From Agelas oroides (taxonomy: Eukaryota; Porifera; Demospongiae; Agelasida; Agelasidae): a stretch of 64,000 nt of DNA. Under the pieces are notes generated by a model that had not been told where the DNA came from, made no database searches, and saw only the letters and a list, made by a program, of their open reading frames with translations. A program made the translations under genes and the position numbers. Numbering within the stretch: position 1 is the first letter of the stretch; the number at the start of each line of letters is the position of its first letter. The stretch covers positions 9,390,636 to 9,454,635 of the forward strand of contig OX422183.1 of the NCBI GenBank assembly GCA_949130485.1, written 5' to 3'. Below, one piece after another: positions 24,184 through 36,276 of this stretch.

Positions 24184-26454
24184 GGTCTTCCACATCACTC
24201 ATTGCATTCTCCATCTCGTAGCATTTCGGTACAAAGGTCATTCTTCTGTGGTGATGCCCCAGTGTGTCTACTTATCATTACATCACATTACTGTGCCTTC
24301 CCTCTCTCTGTTTCTGCATACTGTAAACAATCAAAAAGTGGATGGTAGTGAAGGCCTATAGAACTAATGGCATCAAAAGAAACATTTCACTATTTTTGCA
24401 AAGGGTGTTTACGTGTAACACAGCCATATCATAGCCTCGTTCCCAGGCTAGCCACATCAGCAGAGGCTAGCCATATCAGCAGTTAATCTGGCAATCAGGA
24501 TCATGTGGTCATGGTCATAGGGTGACATGCACAAGGTTGGCTGTAAAAGTATGTACTGACTGGATGGGCCAATTCTTGCCTTCAATTCTTGCCTTCATTG
24601 CATGAATGGACTTAGAAAGCATTACTCTCACCTTGTAGGGGCTCCATTTCTGGCATTGTAGGCAGTTTTATATCTGTCTTCTACTACAGATCCATGACGT
24701 GTCTGGTTTCCATCCCATGATCAGGAAAGTGGGAATGTGAATCTCTGTCTATTTGTTCCCATGGCAAATGGAGAACATGAAAATCTACTCCATTTCAGGT
24801 GCTTTACACTATCCATTAGTGCTATATTTATAGGCAACAGGTTTTTGCTGATGGTGCTCATAGAATATGTCTGCTTTTCCTATGTGTACATTGTAATATG
24901 GAAGTTTGATTTTGCAATGGGGTGTTGGAGTTTATGGATGACTAACTATGCCCAAGTTAATGGACAAACACTCATTACGTAAGCTTTCATATTATACGAA
25001 CTTTAGTAGTAAAGCTCAACTCATGATTTATTACTGATTAAATGTTTGCTTTTAGAAGTTACCACTCTTATGACAATGGTATTTGGCATCTTTCCTATTA
25101 CGCCAGTATCGCAATTGGGGAAGTATGTTCAGCTAATACCAATAATTAGTCTACTAGCCTTCTTGCTACTTAGATGTCAATTGTGACATCATACTCATCC
25201 TAATTAATTTAGACATTTAGACAACTGAGTGAGCAACACTTGGTGTAGTTCTACCTACTACACAAACAGAAACAATTTCTTGTTTGACCTTATACCCTAC
25301 CTTCAACCTTTAACCATACCATATATTGTTTGAACAATGAAGCCACATAAACAGGTTGGAAAATTAAATGTTTCCAGACTCTCACCCACAGTTTTGCTTT
25401 TCATCCGGCTGCCGGCCACAGGGAGTGAAATAGTCTGAGAACAAGGCTGTACTTGGTGTATGTCATGGGCAGGACACTGCTGTTTCATTAAAGGAAAAAC
25501 AAGGTATAAAATTTCATAGCAGAACCTCAGCTCACTTACTCTCAGCTCAGACTATTACATATTCTTTCCCTTCCAGGTTGAATGATGACCAAAACAGGCA
25601 CAACAGCTACAACGAAAATAACAAGCCATTTGCTATTGGTAGCTTATGCTGAGCCTGTTGGCTGAAATGGTTAGAGAGACATCAACATGATGGTAATGAC
25701 ATGATCTTGAGTACAACCCTCCCCGCCTCATTTAGGCTCACACATATGACATCGTTGTAGAGGCAAGCAACTATGAAGGTTAGTGGTGTAACTTTTCCAC
25801 TCAATTTACATGTAGTTAGCTAAGCTGATAAGAGATGCATAGTCTGCATCAGGTGTTACTGGTACATTGATGTAAAGTATAATGCAAATGTTCAAGGCAA
25901 TAAAATTTGCTGCAGCTGGCTGGATGACTACTAACAAGCTTTTCTGTGTCATCATGTGAAGCAGCTGGAACAGAGGTTTGTCAGACAATGCAACAATGCC
26001 TGTAGATAGATGAAGGTTTTGACTAGTGGCATTTGTCTGTTAAGTCTGTATTCATAGCATATCAATGACAATGTGACAATGCTGACAGTTGTCAACTCAA
26101 TACCAACAAACGCCTGGTCCATTTCATCATGTGAATGACGTCAATGTTTACCTACTACTAAAATAGTTATTTCCTACACACAAAACATGTTATTGTTACT
26201 CAAACCCATGTAAAAGTTAAAATTACAAAGGTGAAAGGTTTAGTTTCTATAGGCCAGTGAATAGCATTATCATCAGGATTCTCAGCGAGATTTCTTGTGA
26301 TTATCCTGTACAAATGAATCTCATTGTGTGGTCACATGTCACTTGCACTATCATCACATGATGATGTAGTAATGGACAGTCGTAGTGGCCTGAGAGTCTG
26401 GGAATGAGGTTGGTGATGATTAAACAGCCCTTGTTTTGTAACTCACTCAGTAGG

Positions 26455-26536
26455 TAGCCTCGTTCCCAGGCCCCACCCAGCTTTCTGTCCGTACTGAAAG
26501 TGACGGAAAGCTGGGTGGGGCCTGGGAACAAGACTA
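26455..26536. mobile_element. Short TAGCCTCG hairpin element with 9-bp duplication
   Basis: Ends TAGCCTCGTTCCCAGGCCCC and their near complement; CAGCTTTC arms meet around a CCGTACTGAAAG centre. Flanks CTCAGTAGG and CTCAGTGGG match at 8 of 9. Confidence 0.75.
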
Positions 26537-27374
26537 CTCAGTGGGTACAACTAGCTAGGTAACTTTTAGATGGACATGCAGCTAATAGTCCTTCCTTATT
26601 CACAAAGTGTTTGAGTGTTTCCTATGTTTACTATGGGCTGCTATGGTTGTCTGTATGATCATGCCATTTGCAAAGCTACTTTTCTCTGAGTCACCTACAT
26701 GTCTAGACCAAACCCAGGTTTTCTGTTCAGAAAATTTGGAATGGAAAGTCTGGGTTCAAGGCTACTTGTTGGCTCAGTTATATTTTTAATTATTTGGCTT
26801 TTCCAATACGCTAAACTGGCTACTACCCTAACCCCACTCTTCACTAATTGTTAAGCACTCTCATTTCAGATTGTTAGTCTGAAACTTTGGATTTCAAAGT
26901 CATAAAGTTGAGATATGAAATATCCCCATTCTTCCCTGTTGTTCTCTTACTTTGAGACACCCAGTGCATGCTGGAGTCCCCTGAAGTGGGACAGTGGAGA
27001 TGTCCCTTAGCAATCAGAGAACATGAATGCCAGTTTCACCTCATGTGCTACAGCATGCCTCTGAACAACAAATTCAATTTACATGAAAACTCAGGCGCTT
27101 CAATGAACACAGCTTCCATTCCTAATCGAATGTTGGTATGTTTAGTTTCTTGTAGCAGCCCTGATAAGCATGTGACATTTTCCCTCATAAATTTACTTAC
27201 GGCTTCATGCATGAGTAACACTGCAACTTACATATAGCCACTTTTGTAGTCTCATTTTTAGGAAACAGGATGACTAATGATAAGAATACCTTCAATGTGG
27301 GGTAATAATCATGTATATGTGTACATCATTTTTGAAGGAGGAAGGAAGCAGGATGCAGTAATTGAGATCAGTTA

Positions 27375-27947
27375 TCGGGGCGAGCCTGAGCGAGCCCCAC
27401 ACTAGCGTGACTGCATTGCGCACGTGCGTGTGTATGTTTGCTTGCTTGCTTGCGGCTACATACCGTAAATTTTAAATGAGCGCAGATAAATATTTCACGA
27501 AGATTGAACGTCTGCGTGCACTTTATAGCTCAGTCGAGAGTGACAGTGAAGGGCCACTGCCAGAGTGCAGCATCAGCGTGAAAGAAGCCCGGAGCGAAGA
27601 CGACTCAAGTAGAAGCACACATGGCAACTTGTGTTTGTTTTATTGTAAGCTACCGGTATTTATTAGTCTTGCAGGCCAGACTCTGACTACGGATCGGACA
27701 ATTCGCTGGAGACTACTCACAGACGGTATGCACGGTGGCTGAAGTCGCTTCAGGTAAGGGCCATGCACAAACTACACTCCAGATTCAGCTCATGAGTTGG
27801 GTGTGAAGCTTAGTCCATGCGTGTGTAGCCATAGTAACTGCCCTGACTGCCAGCAGACAGTCACAAACTGCTGCTATTCATGGTTTGTGTGCCATGACAC
27901 AAATCAGCACAATCTGCTCGCTCAGGCTCGCCCCACGATGCTTCTAG
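27375..27947 (+). mobile_element. Second Helitron-like element, exact 19-bp inverted ends
   Basis: It begins A|TC then GGGGCGAGCCTGAGCGAGC; the exact complement stands at about 27917-27935, followed by ACGATGCTTCTAG|T. Same family as 22429-22989 (a single G/C difference within the inverted repeat), with a different cargo ORF. Confidence 0.6.
27476..27742 (+). CDS. Small ORF of Helitron-like element, conserved relic at 57 kb
   Basis: An 88-residue ORF beginning MSADKYFTKIERL; the segment CSISVKEARSEDDSSRSTHG is acidic and Ser-rich. It may be one exon: a donor-like GTAAGC lies at 27646, right after GGCAACTTGTGTTTGTTTTATT. The DNA at 57190-57360 (minus) encodes the same start and the same CSI-x-x-KE-x-RSED-x-S signature, interrupted by a frameshift. 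So the protein, not only the ends, is shared between copies. The function is unknown; I recognise no domain. Confidence 0.4.
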   Translation: MSADKYFTKIERLRALYSSVESDSEGPLPECSISVKEARSEDDSSRSTHGNLCLFYCKLPVFISLAGQTLTTDRTIRWRLLTDGMHGG

Positions 27948-28342
27948 TTACTAGATAGGGCAATTTAGAACAGTGGATTTGTTTATGAATGGTCTATGTG
28001 GTAGTCATGGAATACTTGATTGGTTACTACTTTTCATGCTGGTTTATGGTTACATTTAGCCAGTTCAGTGGGCTTAATGACATTTTGTAGGGAAATGACT
28101 TGTTGGCAATGTAGCTGGCCTGAATTAGCCCTACCTGTTCAGTTAGCATATACATTGAAGTTTTTGCTATGGATAAATGTTCATGTTAGTCTGCATTCAT
28201 GAAGCATACCATCCTTATATGTTCTATTAGTATGCGATGCATGTGTGCACTGCAGTTGTTGTGTCAAGTGGGGGAGCTCCAACACCCAACTGGCATAACA
28301 TTTTCCCTATTTTTCTACATAGAACCTTAAGTCCCAGTTTGA

Positions 28343-28462
28343 GTTGATCTCGGGAGAATTGATCTCGCGAGAGTTGATCTCGGGAGAATTGATCTCGCGA
28401 GAGTTGATCTCGCGAGAGTTGATCTCATGAGAGTTGATTTCGAGAGAGTTGATCTCGAGAGA
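28343..28462 (+). repeat. Eight-copy 15-bp minisatellite carrying TCTCGCGAGA
   Basis: Units of 15 bp (GTTGATCTCGCGAGA and variants) start at 28343, 28358, 28373, 28388, 28403, 28418, 28433 and 28448. Three units contain the full palindrome TCTCGCGAGA; the others vary the centre (CGGG, CATG, CGAG). In vertebrates this palindrome is a promoter element bound by BANP; relevance here is unproven. Confidence 0.85.
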
Positions 28463-30324
28463 CTAAATCGGGCAGTTACAGCTAAATGATATTACAGAAA
28501 AAAAGTAGTCTTTCCAATCATCACATAACTACACTATCCAATCAAGGTGTCAACCAGCTTACGTCACACTTGTTTACCACCTAAAGTATAATGTATAATT
28601 ATGTATGGTACACATAACTCTTAGTGAGAATGGATTATATAGTAATAAGCTGTTTTCAATGACGATGGTATACGTATCAGTATACCTCAATATTGGTACC
28701 TTGAGGTATACACCATTTCCTACACAAAACATATGAATCTCTCTTGTACAATGGTTTTGCCTGGTACGGGCCAGGGTTGACCTTCCATACTGGTGTCAGG
28801 TTACAAGGGACACCTATGTGTAACACAATTATCCCCCACAGTATAAAATTTACAACTGACCATGAGTAAAAAACCAAGTATGACATGCAAGACAACACAA
28901 ACTGAGCATGACATTTTAACGTGCAGTATTATAGTGATATAACTGCAGCATCAACAAAGTATCTTTAACAAGATTGTGTGGGTCATAAAACCCATCCAAG
29001 CCAGCTCGACTTGGTCATAGACAGGCATGTAAACAAAAATTAGGTACATGTGCAATACATGTTGTAGACACATGAAATGCAGCCAAGAGAGAAATTCATA
29101 GCACAGACGCATGGAGATGCATGCCGTATTATTCATAGATGTCAATGAATTTATCTTTTGACTGTGTGATTTGCATACCAAAGTACAGTAGTTTCACGTA
29201 CCCACACATGTAGTGCACATGTACCTAATTTGTGTTTACATGCCTGTCAGGTGACTAATTCATGGTAGTAGCTTGCTATGAATATAGCTCTTTTTGAGAA
29301 AATTTACAGCCAACTACTGTACTTTAGTACTATAAGGGGGCAGGTGCACATACTCTGGGAATCAGCAGTAAATATGTCTACAAGTTGATTGCCAACTTCA
29401 TACTGTTCAATGATGGCAGTGTGACTAAAAACACAAAACTGTTTAGCCATTTTGACACGACAATAGCAGGAGATAGTCCCCTGACCAAGCAACTCTGCAA
29501 ATGGAAATATATGGTATTTACAAGGCTGCTTAGCATTATAGTTATTCACTTCTAACTTTGTCTTCATATTGAATGTTTTACATTGAAACTTGTGGTCACA
29601 TGACTTATGGTAACTCTGATCAGCTCACCTCTAGGTCTGAGGACACCAAACTCTTTAAAAGTGATGCTGCATTTTGAAAAACATTTCCCATACTGTAGGT
29701 ACTCCAACTAACAATTCAGCCACCCAGCCGTAGCAGTCATCACTTTATTGAGAGCTAAGAATCCTGGGGGTGTGAGCATCTGGTTCCCAGGCTACTAGTT
29801 TTATTATCATTGCAAATTTTAGTAGTCCCCCCTCCTAACACATTGGTGCTGGGTCAGTTGATACTGCTCCTGGCTTCAATTTGCTTGATAGGGTTAATTA
29901 ATGAATAGTCTAAATCCTTGAATTGACTAGGTGTACGCATGTGCAAAGTAAGCCTCGCGCATAATATAATGACTGAAGGGAACAGATCTCAAGGCATGTC
30001 TAGGCATGAACGAAGGGAGCCAAGGTGTGCTTTTGAGAAGTTTGCAGACAGTGAGGTGTTGCAGTGTTCTGCTTGCCTCTTGCCTTTGCTCCCTTGGTGT
30101 TGCAAGGCGTTGACTGCGGTCTGATGGTCCAACGGACTCCACTTTCTCAAGCTTCTGTTTTTTCGCTCCACTCTGTCTAGCTCTCTGCCTTTGTTTTGTT
30201 GTCGCTGTCATGTGCTGGCTGCGCTCTACTAACCTTAGTATGAAGCAATGAGACAGCTAGTGCCGCTGCAGTGCTGGGAATGTTCAACTTACGTGTAAGT
30301 GTACACAATACCAGAAATCCTGCA

Positions 30325-30465
30325 CTTTTTTGGCATTTAAATTAGTTATCAGTTCTCAACTATGCATACCACAAGATATGAACTTTTAATGAAACCCAAG
30401 GAATCAGCAGAATTTCACCAGACCTTCTCCTCGTGGGTGGGGTCTGGGCACAAGACTAGTTACAT
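30325..30465. mobile_element. Partial TAGTCTCG element, inverse copy of 23025-23150
   Basis: It ends GGGGTCTGGGCACAAGACTA and matches the complement of the first part of 23025-23246, including GTTATCAGT and AACTATGCATAC blocks. The other end was not found. Confidence 0.5.
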
Positions 30466-30844
30466 GTAGCTTCTCACACCCTACGCAATATATGTATGTA
30501 AGAGATAATTGAGCCGGAGGTGGTGGATAGTGAGAGTATCCGCTCAGGCAAATTAAGTGCTTGTACAGTCAACCCACCCAGGCCCGCAACCCCATCCGCA
30601 GGGGATCTCCACGTAGCCACTACCACAGTGTATTTAATTGCGAGAGGAAGGACAGCTGTTGTCAAAAGACCTCATCTTTATCCATCTCCACATATATACA
30701 CATGTCTAAAGCCCTCATCCTAACAGCCCGTAGAGAAACCTACAGCACATAAGGAAGTTTCAGTACTTACTGTTGTAACTTAGCCACATGTGAGCCTTCC
30801 ATATAACTTAGTCAAAAACCTCTTTACAACCCATTGTCTATTAT

Positions 30845-31000
30845 AATGTAAATGTGAGTGAGCCTCAGAGCCTCCCAGTAGTAGCTCAAGTGAGAGTGAG
30901 CCTCACACCCGTAATGTGAATGTGAGTGAACTCACATCCGTAGCGTAACTGTGAGTGAGCCTCACAGTAGTAGACCCAAGTGTGAGTGAGCCTCACAGAT
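30845..31000 (+). repeat. Degenerate repeat of GTGAGTGAGCCTCAC blocks
   Basis: Five spaced copies of (A)GTGAGTGAGCCTCACA-like sequence, itself partly self-complementary, separated by GTAGTAGCTCAAG- or ACCCGTAATGTG-like spacers. Confidence 0.7.
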
Positions 31001-32702
31001 ATTAACACCCAACAGCCCTAGCTCAGCCTTTAAAGTACGGAACCAACTATACCCCTGGCCCTAGGCATACCGTTACTATAGCAAAGCACACGCCATAACC
31101 AGCATAAACATACCGTTACTAGGATAAGTACGCTGTTACTAGGCCAGAAACACGCTCCCATTTAAAGTCCGTCGACCACATTTCACACACAAACTAGTAT
31201 ACTCACCGCAAGAAAGCCGCCGCAGTACAGACCCGAATGTCTGGCAAAAGAACCTTTGGTATAAGAACGCCTACCATCAAACAACAAGCCTCCCAGGTGC
31301 CCCACCAAGACGAGAGTCTGTACGTTGGTTTGCCCATCCCCCTAGTCAGAGAGTACGAGTCGGTAGACTCCCTAAGTAGGGATGGTGTGCATGCGCAATT
31401 TATGTAATACTTTTAAGCAAAACCCCAAAACTCGGCCACAAAGGCGCTATAAGCTTATCTAAGCACCCAGCCATTGTCTTTGAGTGATTTTATAACCACA
31501 GAGATTCACAAAGTTGCCCAAAAATATCGCGGAAGACAGCTAAGCACAAAAGTGTGCGGTAATGGAAGTGCCATTTTTGTCATCATCAAATTTTGTTCAA
31601 CCATGTTAACTCAAGAACGGTTGAAGTACTCACTATGGTTTTAACACTGATACAATGTGTATCTCAGCACACAGGTCCAGCCATACATATAGCATCTTCA
31701 GAACTTGTTTACTGAAGTCATATGCCATTCACAACACACTGCAGCCGCTGCCTGGGGGGGCACCGGGGGCACGTGCCCCCACAAAGTTTTATGCAGGGGG
31801 TCAGTGCCCCCACAAAATCTTACAGCGGCAGGCACATAATTCAGGTGTTTGTGGTGGTCCGATCAGTGAAGACGTCACATTTGTGGCTTAGTCATCTTCT
31901 CTGAGCCCACACCAACCAGCAAGCAAACTCAAGCGAGTGTCTGTGTCTAGATTTGGACTATGACAATATTGGTGATGGTGAGCGGCAAAGCCCGGGAACG
32001 AGGGTGATACCTTGATGCCCCAAGCTGTCAAGCACGGTATGAACTATAGATGTTCACATCAGAGTAGTAGCTAGTTCAGAAGCAATCTTAGAGCATCTAA
32101 TTCTGAAAAATTTTCTAGGGGGTGTGCCTCCAGATCCCCCTTGTAGACATGTGCCCCCCCAATCGTAAGTGCCTTCCGCCACCTATGAACCACCGGGGAC
32201 AACTTCTATGCTTGAGCAGATATGTTGGCTGTCATTGTCCTCCTACCATTCATCAGATCACACCAAGCATTGTTTCCTGCTGTTGATAGTCACTGACTAC
32301 GCCATGCAGTAACAGTATCCAACAACATTCAATGAATGACCACATAGCATTTTGTATAAATTACAGTTGTGTGCCCACATGTTCAGTATAGTAATTGGCA
32401 TGTTCAAAATATGAGACTCATTAAACATTAAACTCCTGTTTACATTGCTGTCAGAAACCCTCTCTAACTATTGTGTCTGCAGCCACAATAGTACGATAGA
32501 CACTAAACTCAGCCATGCATGTCAGCATATAATTGCAAGGATGTATGACATCACAATAGTGCTGCATGAGAAAAACAGTGATAAAGTTGCATTGTGTATT
32601 GGTGTTTCATGTTACTATGTAGTGCAGTACATATCATGAAAGGGCAGTCACCTGTCTCTAAAATCAGAATATGACAATACATGTTTTATTTTCTTGATGT
32701 AG

Positions 32703-32978
32703 ATGTTATCACTGACAGGGCAGGAGCATGTGAAAGTGTATTCACTAACGTATAAACATAATTATGAAAGTTTCCTGGTAGCCTGGCAGCCTCCAGTCCT
32801 TAACTCCCCACCTAGCTCTCTGTCTTTTACCGTATGTAGGAGTCTGGTACATAATCTCACGTGCCATGATGTAGTCAGAAAATGGTTACTCTTTCAGGAC
32901 ATTTATCATCTTGTTCAAGCAACTACACGTTCAATGCTTGGTACTTGTGACAGCTATCATCCACTACCTAGACATGTG
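32703..32978 (+). CDS. Possible orphan FN3-like exon
   Basis: An open frame of 92 codons between an acceptor (TTGATGTAG) and a strong donor (GTG|GTAAGT). Residues such as VKVYSLTYK and FLVAWQPP look like the A-B strands of an FN3 domain, and SLSFTVCRS like a C strand. It is in phase 0, whereas the cluster's FN3 exons are phase 1, and it is not closely related to them. There is no neighbouring exon I can join to it. The paralogous place in unit 2 (about 59700) keeps the first codons (MLSLLYHS) but then differs. It could equally be a chance frame. Confidence 0.3.
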
Positions 32979-33225
32979 GTAAGTTACCTTGTACCTTCGT
33001 TCTTGCTGTTCTGGGCCCTGTGCGCCCATGCACAATTAAACCCTTCCTACTCTCTTTTCTATCTTGATGTCACACACATACATGAGATTGTGTACCAGGC
33101 TCTCCCCACTTTTCCGTACTTCAATTGACAGAAACCTGGGCATGGGGCTGGGAACAAGGCTACTTCCCCCCTTCAAAGAATGAGAACAGACAGTTGTTTG
33201 CTAGCCAATATACTAGTTTGAATGC

Positions 33226-33280
33226 ATCCATCTGCTAGCTATTATCTGGTTCAGAACCATATAGTAGCTAGCAGATGGAT
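33226..33280. repeat. Perfect 16-bp-arm hairpin
   Basis: Arms ATCCATCTGCTAGCTA (33226-33241) and TAGCTAGCAGATGGAT (33265-33280), 23-base loop. Possibly a small element; no target duplication was established. Confidence 0.7.
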
Positions 33281-35074
33281 ACATACAACTAGCTGACCAT
33301 TAAGTATAAATCTATAGCTAGAAAAACAAGTGTCTTGCTAGCTCTGTGCTTTTTATTAAAGCTTGATGAAATTCAGAGTGGGGATGATGGATGGCGATTA
33401 TGTTGGTGAATTGTTTACATAATACTCACCTGTTCAATTAACCCCGAAACTGAAATAACTACTCGGGTTACTTTAACTGAGTTCTGTGCACGTTGCATTC
33501 AGTAATCAAATATGTACAGATGATACACATTGGTTCTCCTCTGCACAGATAAAAGTATGAAATGCTCTTTTGAACGTTGAAGTGGTTCCACAGAACTTGA
33601 ACAGTTACCAAATCAACAGTATAAAAATCCTTCACAAGCCGCAACTGTCAGAGTCACTATCTGCAGACAGCAAATACAACATGTAAACCTATATATGTTT
33701 CACATACTGTAAGTGAGATGGTGAGGACCTGTATAAAAGTGAAATAGCTCAAAGTGCAACTGGTGTGCAGCAGTGTGGAGCTGAGTAATGTTGTACACAT
33801 GACACAGGTTTGTGTAGAGACATAAACAGAAATTTAGGGTACTGAGAAAGTAATGTGCCATCTTATTCATGAAATGGTTTAGGGTACCTCTTTAATACAA
33901 ATTGGGGTGTGTATTGGTTACTCCCAGACGACCCCCAATGCCTCTGGCTCTGCATGGTGCACATGCCTCTTTTGTTTTTAAATTTGGTTTCTGATGTATT
34001 GAAAGTCTGAACATTATCAATCTGTACCGCTATCTCCAGGTGCATATCCTGGACCAGGTGTGTATCCATGGCAACCAAGGATATGTGGTCACCACAACAC
34101 TATGTATGGAGGAAATCCATGGGATGTTTGTAAACTATTCCCAGACCCTGAAATTCATGACAGCTCAAAAAGATTGGGTCAGTGGGATAGTCCCTTGTTG
34201 TTTTTATGCAGTTGTGGTTTCCTGGTTGATAGACTTACTCTGTTGTTTTGATATTCACATCCTTTTCTGATCTGTACCAAAATATCCATATATGGCCTCA
34301 ACATTATAGCTAGATGTACTTCTATTATTATCAGTGTATTAATGGAACCAAGATGTGCTGTAAAACACTTACTAAGACTTTGCAATTGTACAGGTCCATG
34401 GTATATATCTAGCACTTCACCCAAACATCCAATGATTCCACCATATAGTATAAAATGATGGCTCCATTCACCAACTGGTTATCATCAGAATAACTGCTAC
34501 TAGCACTTGTGTGCATATGGCTGAACATCGTTTAGGGTCATTGATGATCGACATGAGTATTATTGGATTCTACAATGTTTACAAATAGGGGATATTTAGG
34601 ATTGCCACATAATATTTGTTTCCCAAATACTTCTTTGTGAGATGCTGCTTCGAATCCTTTCACTTTACAATAAATATATCCTGTAAAGTATTGGATGTAG
34701 GTACATTTTGAGAACAACAGGTCAGACCAATTACATTTTATTGAGCTGCCAAGTTAGGCAAATGCAAATTAAAGTGCATGAACATTACACAAACTTTGGT
34801 TGGATGTAACTTTACTGTGATTTGGATTTACACATGCAGGTGTCAGTGGCAACCTCATGATTGCAGCCCCTGATGTGACAGTAGGGTTTACATGAACTGG
34901 ACCAAGCTGATGCTGTTCTGCCTACCTGGTTGTCGAATGGAACAGTGGCTCCATTGAGGATCTTTACATACATTCCCATGTCAACTAACTGGCGTTTCAT
35001 ACGAGCTAGCTGTGGAAGCCATATAACTACCTACATCTTCTGTGCCATCTCTTCCAATTTCTGTTCTTTTTCCA

Positions 35075-35199
35075 GACAATTAAATTTGTAGAAGCATGAA
35101 ACTGAATCAGGTGTATGAGACTGTCACCTCAGCCTGCAATACAAGTTCACACTGAACCATGCCCAGCTTATGGAGTTGTTGTTCATGCTCATCACTGAG
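35075..35199 (+). pseudogene. Decayed receptor tail exon, upstream of gene D
   Basis: It follows an acceptor-like TTTTCCAG and matches the B/D tail exon to its stop, including GTGTATGAGACTGTCACC and CCCAGCTTATGGAGTTGTTG. It lacks about 12 bases near the start and carries a TGA after CACAC. Paralogue of 7042-7145, but retains the second tyrosine codon region. Confidence 0.65.
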
Positions 35200-35520
35200 G
35201 GTTGTATGTACACACGTCCTGTGGTCTTGTTGAAAAAGAGGGTCTTGGACACCTTCACTGAGGAAGTGTATCAGTATGTTGTCACACCAATCAGATTGTT
35301 CAGGGAAGTGAATTACACGTATATACATTGTCACAGATAGCCAGCTTGCAGATTTGGGGCACCAAAACTTATGCTACTAGTAACTGATAACACCTGCAGT
35401 TACTGACCACTGTATGTCAACTGACCCCAGTTTTCCTAATGAAGGTGTCCAGACCCTATTTTTCAACAAGGCCGCAGGGTGTGTGTGTGAACATTTGGTC
35501 TGGGAAGGAGACTAGCTACA

Positions 35521-35724
35521 TCACTTCAGGATTATAGCTATCCCAGGGCTGTGAAAGACTCCACATACCATCCCATTCATGCATGACATCACTTCAGGAT
35601 TATAGCTATCCCAGGGCTGTGAAAGACTCCACATACCATCCCATTCATGCATGACATCACTTCAGGATTATAGCTATCCCAGGGCTGTGAAAGACTCCAC
35701 ATACCATCCCATTCATGCATGATC
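35521..35724 (+). repeat. Three near-identical 68-bp tandem units
   Basis: Units start at 35521, 35589 and 35657 (TCACTTCAGGATTATAGCTA) and are virtually the same, implying recent expansion. They lie just before the gene D upstream region. Confidence 0.9.
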
Positions 35725-35934
35725 ATATAATAAGGCTCCATGTACTGTAGGTCCACATATTTTATCATTAACATCTAGCGAGCTAGTTGGTGTGTACCAA
35801 AACGCACAAGTTCACTGTTGATTGCTAGTTGAATGGCATGTGCCCAGGACTGCAATATTTTATGTACATTGTGTATAGCTATAACTTCCTTGCATGACCA
35901 AATTGTGTCCCTCTTTCTTTGGGTTATAGATGTT

Positions 35935-36276
35935 GCTACTTTAGACTGCCCTTCAAGATGTCACAAAACTACAGTGACCAGAGCCAACGCTCATCACAAA
36001 TAGCTTTGCTTACATGATAGCTACACCCACCACAATAAGTGTCTGCATGTACAAACAGGCAAACACATGCGATATCAGGGGGTTTGCTGTCTAGCTATAG
36101 CACCGTGACATGCTTATTGATATTAAGTCACGTGGTAAATGAAGCACTATTTTGCAATTATTTATGACATCATTGAGGTGTAGTAGAGATCAGAGGTATT
36201 CATTGGCCAGGGTCAAAGTTGTATAAACTATGGCCTACAATAGTAGCTACTGGGAAAGAGTACGTCATAATGCAAG
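35935..36276 (+). promoter_or_regulatory. Conserved region upstream of gene D
   Basis: It matches the equivalent regions before A and B up to the start codon, with ATTGG at about 36201 and a TACGTCATAATG block at about 36261. Inferred proximal promoter and 5' UTR. Confidence 0.35.

Larger units (their letters stand above)
23247..27374. other. Non-genic part of duplication unit 1
   Basis: 24200-25480 matches about 49970-51060 at moderate identity. It holds the GT/G tract (24119-24183) and the element at 26455-26536. Several open frames under 90 codons have no recognisable domain, and splice sites do not support them as exons. Confidence 0.4.
27948..32702. other. Non-genic region with minisatellites and transposon debris
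   Basis: 29280-29780 matches 54160-55130. It holds the repeats listed at 28343-28462 and 30845-31000 and the element at 30325-30465. Around 31740-32190 there are G-rich and C-rich blocks (GGGGGGGCACCGGGGGCACG; GTGCCCCCCCAATCG) of the kind seen at both ends of degraded hAT-type elements. No gene is supported. Confidence 0.4.
6150..34170 (+). repeat. Segmental duplication unit 1 (genes B and C plus flank)
   Basis: Landmarks recur in the same order about 25.7-28.6 kb further on: 6181 with 34191, start of B 8133 with start of D 36277, start of C 19988 with start of E 48407, 24262 with about 49978, 29634 with about 54466, 32211 with about 59295, 33901 with 60922, and 34066 with about 62546. I read this as a head-to-tail duplication of about 28 kb that has since diverged and taken up different transposons. 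The edges are approximate. Confidence 0.7.

Noticed and set aside
24119..24361. Glycine-rich frames over the GT/G tract
   Set aside because: Translation of a microsatellite and homopolymer.
28343..28462. CRISPR array interpretation of the 15-bp repeats
   Set aside because: The repeats are directly adjacent without spacers.
30845..31000. Regularly spaced palindromic repeats resembling a CRISPR array
   Set aside because: Spacing and repeat sequence are irregular, there are no cas genes, and the genome is eukaryotic; it is a degenerate minisatellite.
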